The translations under genes and the position numbers were made by a program. The notes beneath the pieces are model-generated. The model made no database searches. It saw only the letters and a program-made list of their open reading frames with translations, and had not been told where the DNA came from. Shown piece after piece: positions 63,309 through 64,000 of a stretch of 64,000 nt of DNA. This DNA comes from an uncultured Roseibium sp. (GTDB lineage Bacteria > Pseudomonadota > Alphaproteobacteria > Rhizobiales > Stappiaceae): contig NZ_CANMFD010000001.1 of assembly GCF_947496995.1 (NCBI RefSeq), positions 1,732,692-1,796,691 on the forward strand. Direction: 5' to 3'. Position 1 is the stretch's first letter. Each line of letters begins with the position of its first letter.

Positions 63309-63887
63309 TTATGCGCGCAGCGCGTCCCGGGGAGCTTCGCGCACCAGGCGGGCAAAGCTGCCGTCCGAAAGCGGCAGCCGGGAAATCCTGATCCGGCTTT
63401 CCGGGATGGTCATCTCGGGAAAACTTGCCCGCTCGGTCTCGTAGACGATATCCGCGGACATCGGTTCGAACCAGCCATAGTCCACCAGTTTGAATTCCAT
63501 TGCCCGGATACCGTCCGAGGCAAATCGCCAGAGCGGACGGTTCATGAACTGCGCGACCGGCAGATGCCACTCCCGTGCCCGCGCCGGAGAAATCGCCAGA
63601 AGACGGTGAGTGAGATCGCAAACCAGATGAACCGGTTCCGATGCCAGTGTTACCAGATCCAGCAAGGCCCGGTCGGCGGCTGTTTGCGGCCGGGCGCGGA
63701 GCAGCCGGGTGATTTTCGCTCTTTCCACGCCATTCGGCTGCGCAAGACCGCTCTCCCAGCGGGAAATCCTGCTCTGGGAAACACCAAGATCACAGGCCAG
63801 CGCTTCCTGCTTGATGCGGTTCAGCACCCTCCACCGGCGTAAGGAGGCGCCGAGACTGGTTTCCAGGACTGCGGTTTCATTCGACAT
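63309..63887 (-). CDS. XRE family helix-turn-helix regulator
   Basis: 192 residues. LGASLRRWRVLNRIKQEALACDLGVSQSRISRWESG is a Cro/CI-type helix-turn-helix near residues 12-47. The rest (about 80-192) has a PAS-like or PF17765-type fold, seen in Rhizobiales regulators, with DLTHRLLAISPARAREW. The sensed signal is unknown. It is the first gene of a probable two-gene unit with the HD hydrolase. Confidence 0.85.
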   Translation of the reverse strand: MSNETAVLETSLGASLRRWRVLNRIKQEALACDLGVSQSRISRWESGLAQPNGVERAKITRLLRARPQTAADRALLDLVTLASEPVHLVCDLTHRLLAISPARAREWHLPVAQFMNRPLWRFASDGIRAMEFKLVDYGWFEPMSADIVYETERASFPEMTIPESRIRISRLPLSDGSFARLVREAPRDALRA

Positions 63888-63931
63888 GAAGCGAGCTTAA
63901 CGCGAAAGCTATCGACGGGGGAGTCCACACC

Positions 63932-64000
63932 TTAACCGCTCGCGGTTTCGCGATAGGCCCGGCTGGACACTTGCAGGGAATTGCCATCGGGATCCTTGGC
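63932..64000 (-). CDS. VOC family protein, 3' end only
   Basis: Only the last 22 residues and the stop codon are in the window. They read AKDPDGNSLQVSSRAY and continue to a TAA at 63934-63932. The DPDGN motif is the common end of glyoxalase/VOC domains. The rest of the gene lies to the right. Confidence 0.65.
   Translation of the reverse strand, partial: AKDPDGNSLQVSSRAYRETASG

Overview
The window looks like a chromosomal segment of a high-GC, metabolically versatile marine-type alphaproteobacterium. Hyphomicrobiales, and the Roseibium/Labrenzia (Stappiaceae) group in particular, fit best. The hints are the many TRAP transporters, the DUF930, DUF6455 and DUF2147 families, a proton-translocating transhydrogenase, an Omp19/Inh-like lipoprotein and ergothioneine genes. 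The genus is inferred from gene content only. No rRNA, CRISPR array, transposase, integrase or plasmid origin was seen. One tRNA is present (tRNA-Ser, anticodon GCT).

Left third (1-16.4 kb): a truncated class III adenylate/guanylate cyclase; an SDR dehydrogenase; a divergent VOC/soxR pair with a near-consensus SoxR box between them; a solitary YjhX-type toxin-like gene; small zinc-ribbon, membrane and DUF6455 proteins; a FliK-like/FhlB-like pair; gatB; a GT39-type glycosyltransferase; a GNAT enzyme; two tandem DUF2147 proteins; a short Sel1-like protein; a DUF930 protein; two unrecognised convergent genes; and tRNA-Ser.

Middle (16.5-38 kb): a four-gene minus-strand operon (DegT/StrS aminotransferase, GMC oxidoreductase, two sugar porters); a TRAP transporter with a divergent FCD-type GntR regulator; pntAB; a YghU-type glutathione protein; an orphan TAXI binding protein; a LysE exporter; egtB-egtD; a TetR-YciI pair behind two operator-like palindromes; and a dapA-family gene followed by an AraC regulator.

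Right part (39-64 kb): an autotransporter with a flagellin-IN-like segment; an SDR gene and a MerR gene sharing one MerR-type promoter/operator; a zinc-type methionyl-tRNA synthetase; an unrecognised membrane protein; a YeiH-family exporter; and a di-haem MauG/CcpA protein with no standard start codon. These are followed by the most interesting locus, 49.9-57.6 kb.

That locus holds a minus-strand operon of SsuD-like FMNH2-dependent monooxygenase, aldo/keto reductase, flavin reductase and TRAP dctQ-dctM-dctP. Divergent from it are a GntR/UTRA regulator and a Gfo/Idh/MocA protein. The gene content matches the oxidative sulfoquinovose (sulfo-SMO) pathway, with a TRAP transporter in place of the ABC importer and a Gfo/Idh/MocA protein as the candidate NAD+-dependent sulfoquinovosidase. 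The substrate is inferred, not shown. The window ends with envelope proteins (SH3b/QRP-rich, SpoIIAA-like, Inh-like lipoprotein), an HD hydrolase, an XRE regulator and the tail of a VOC gene.
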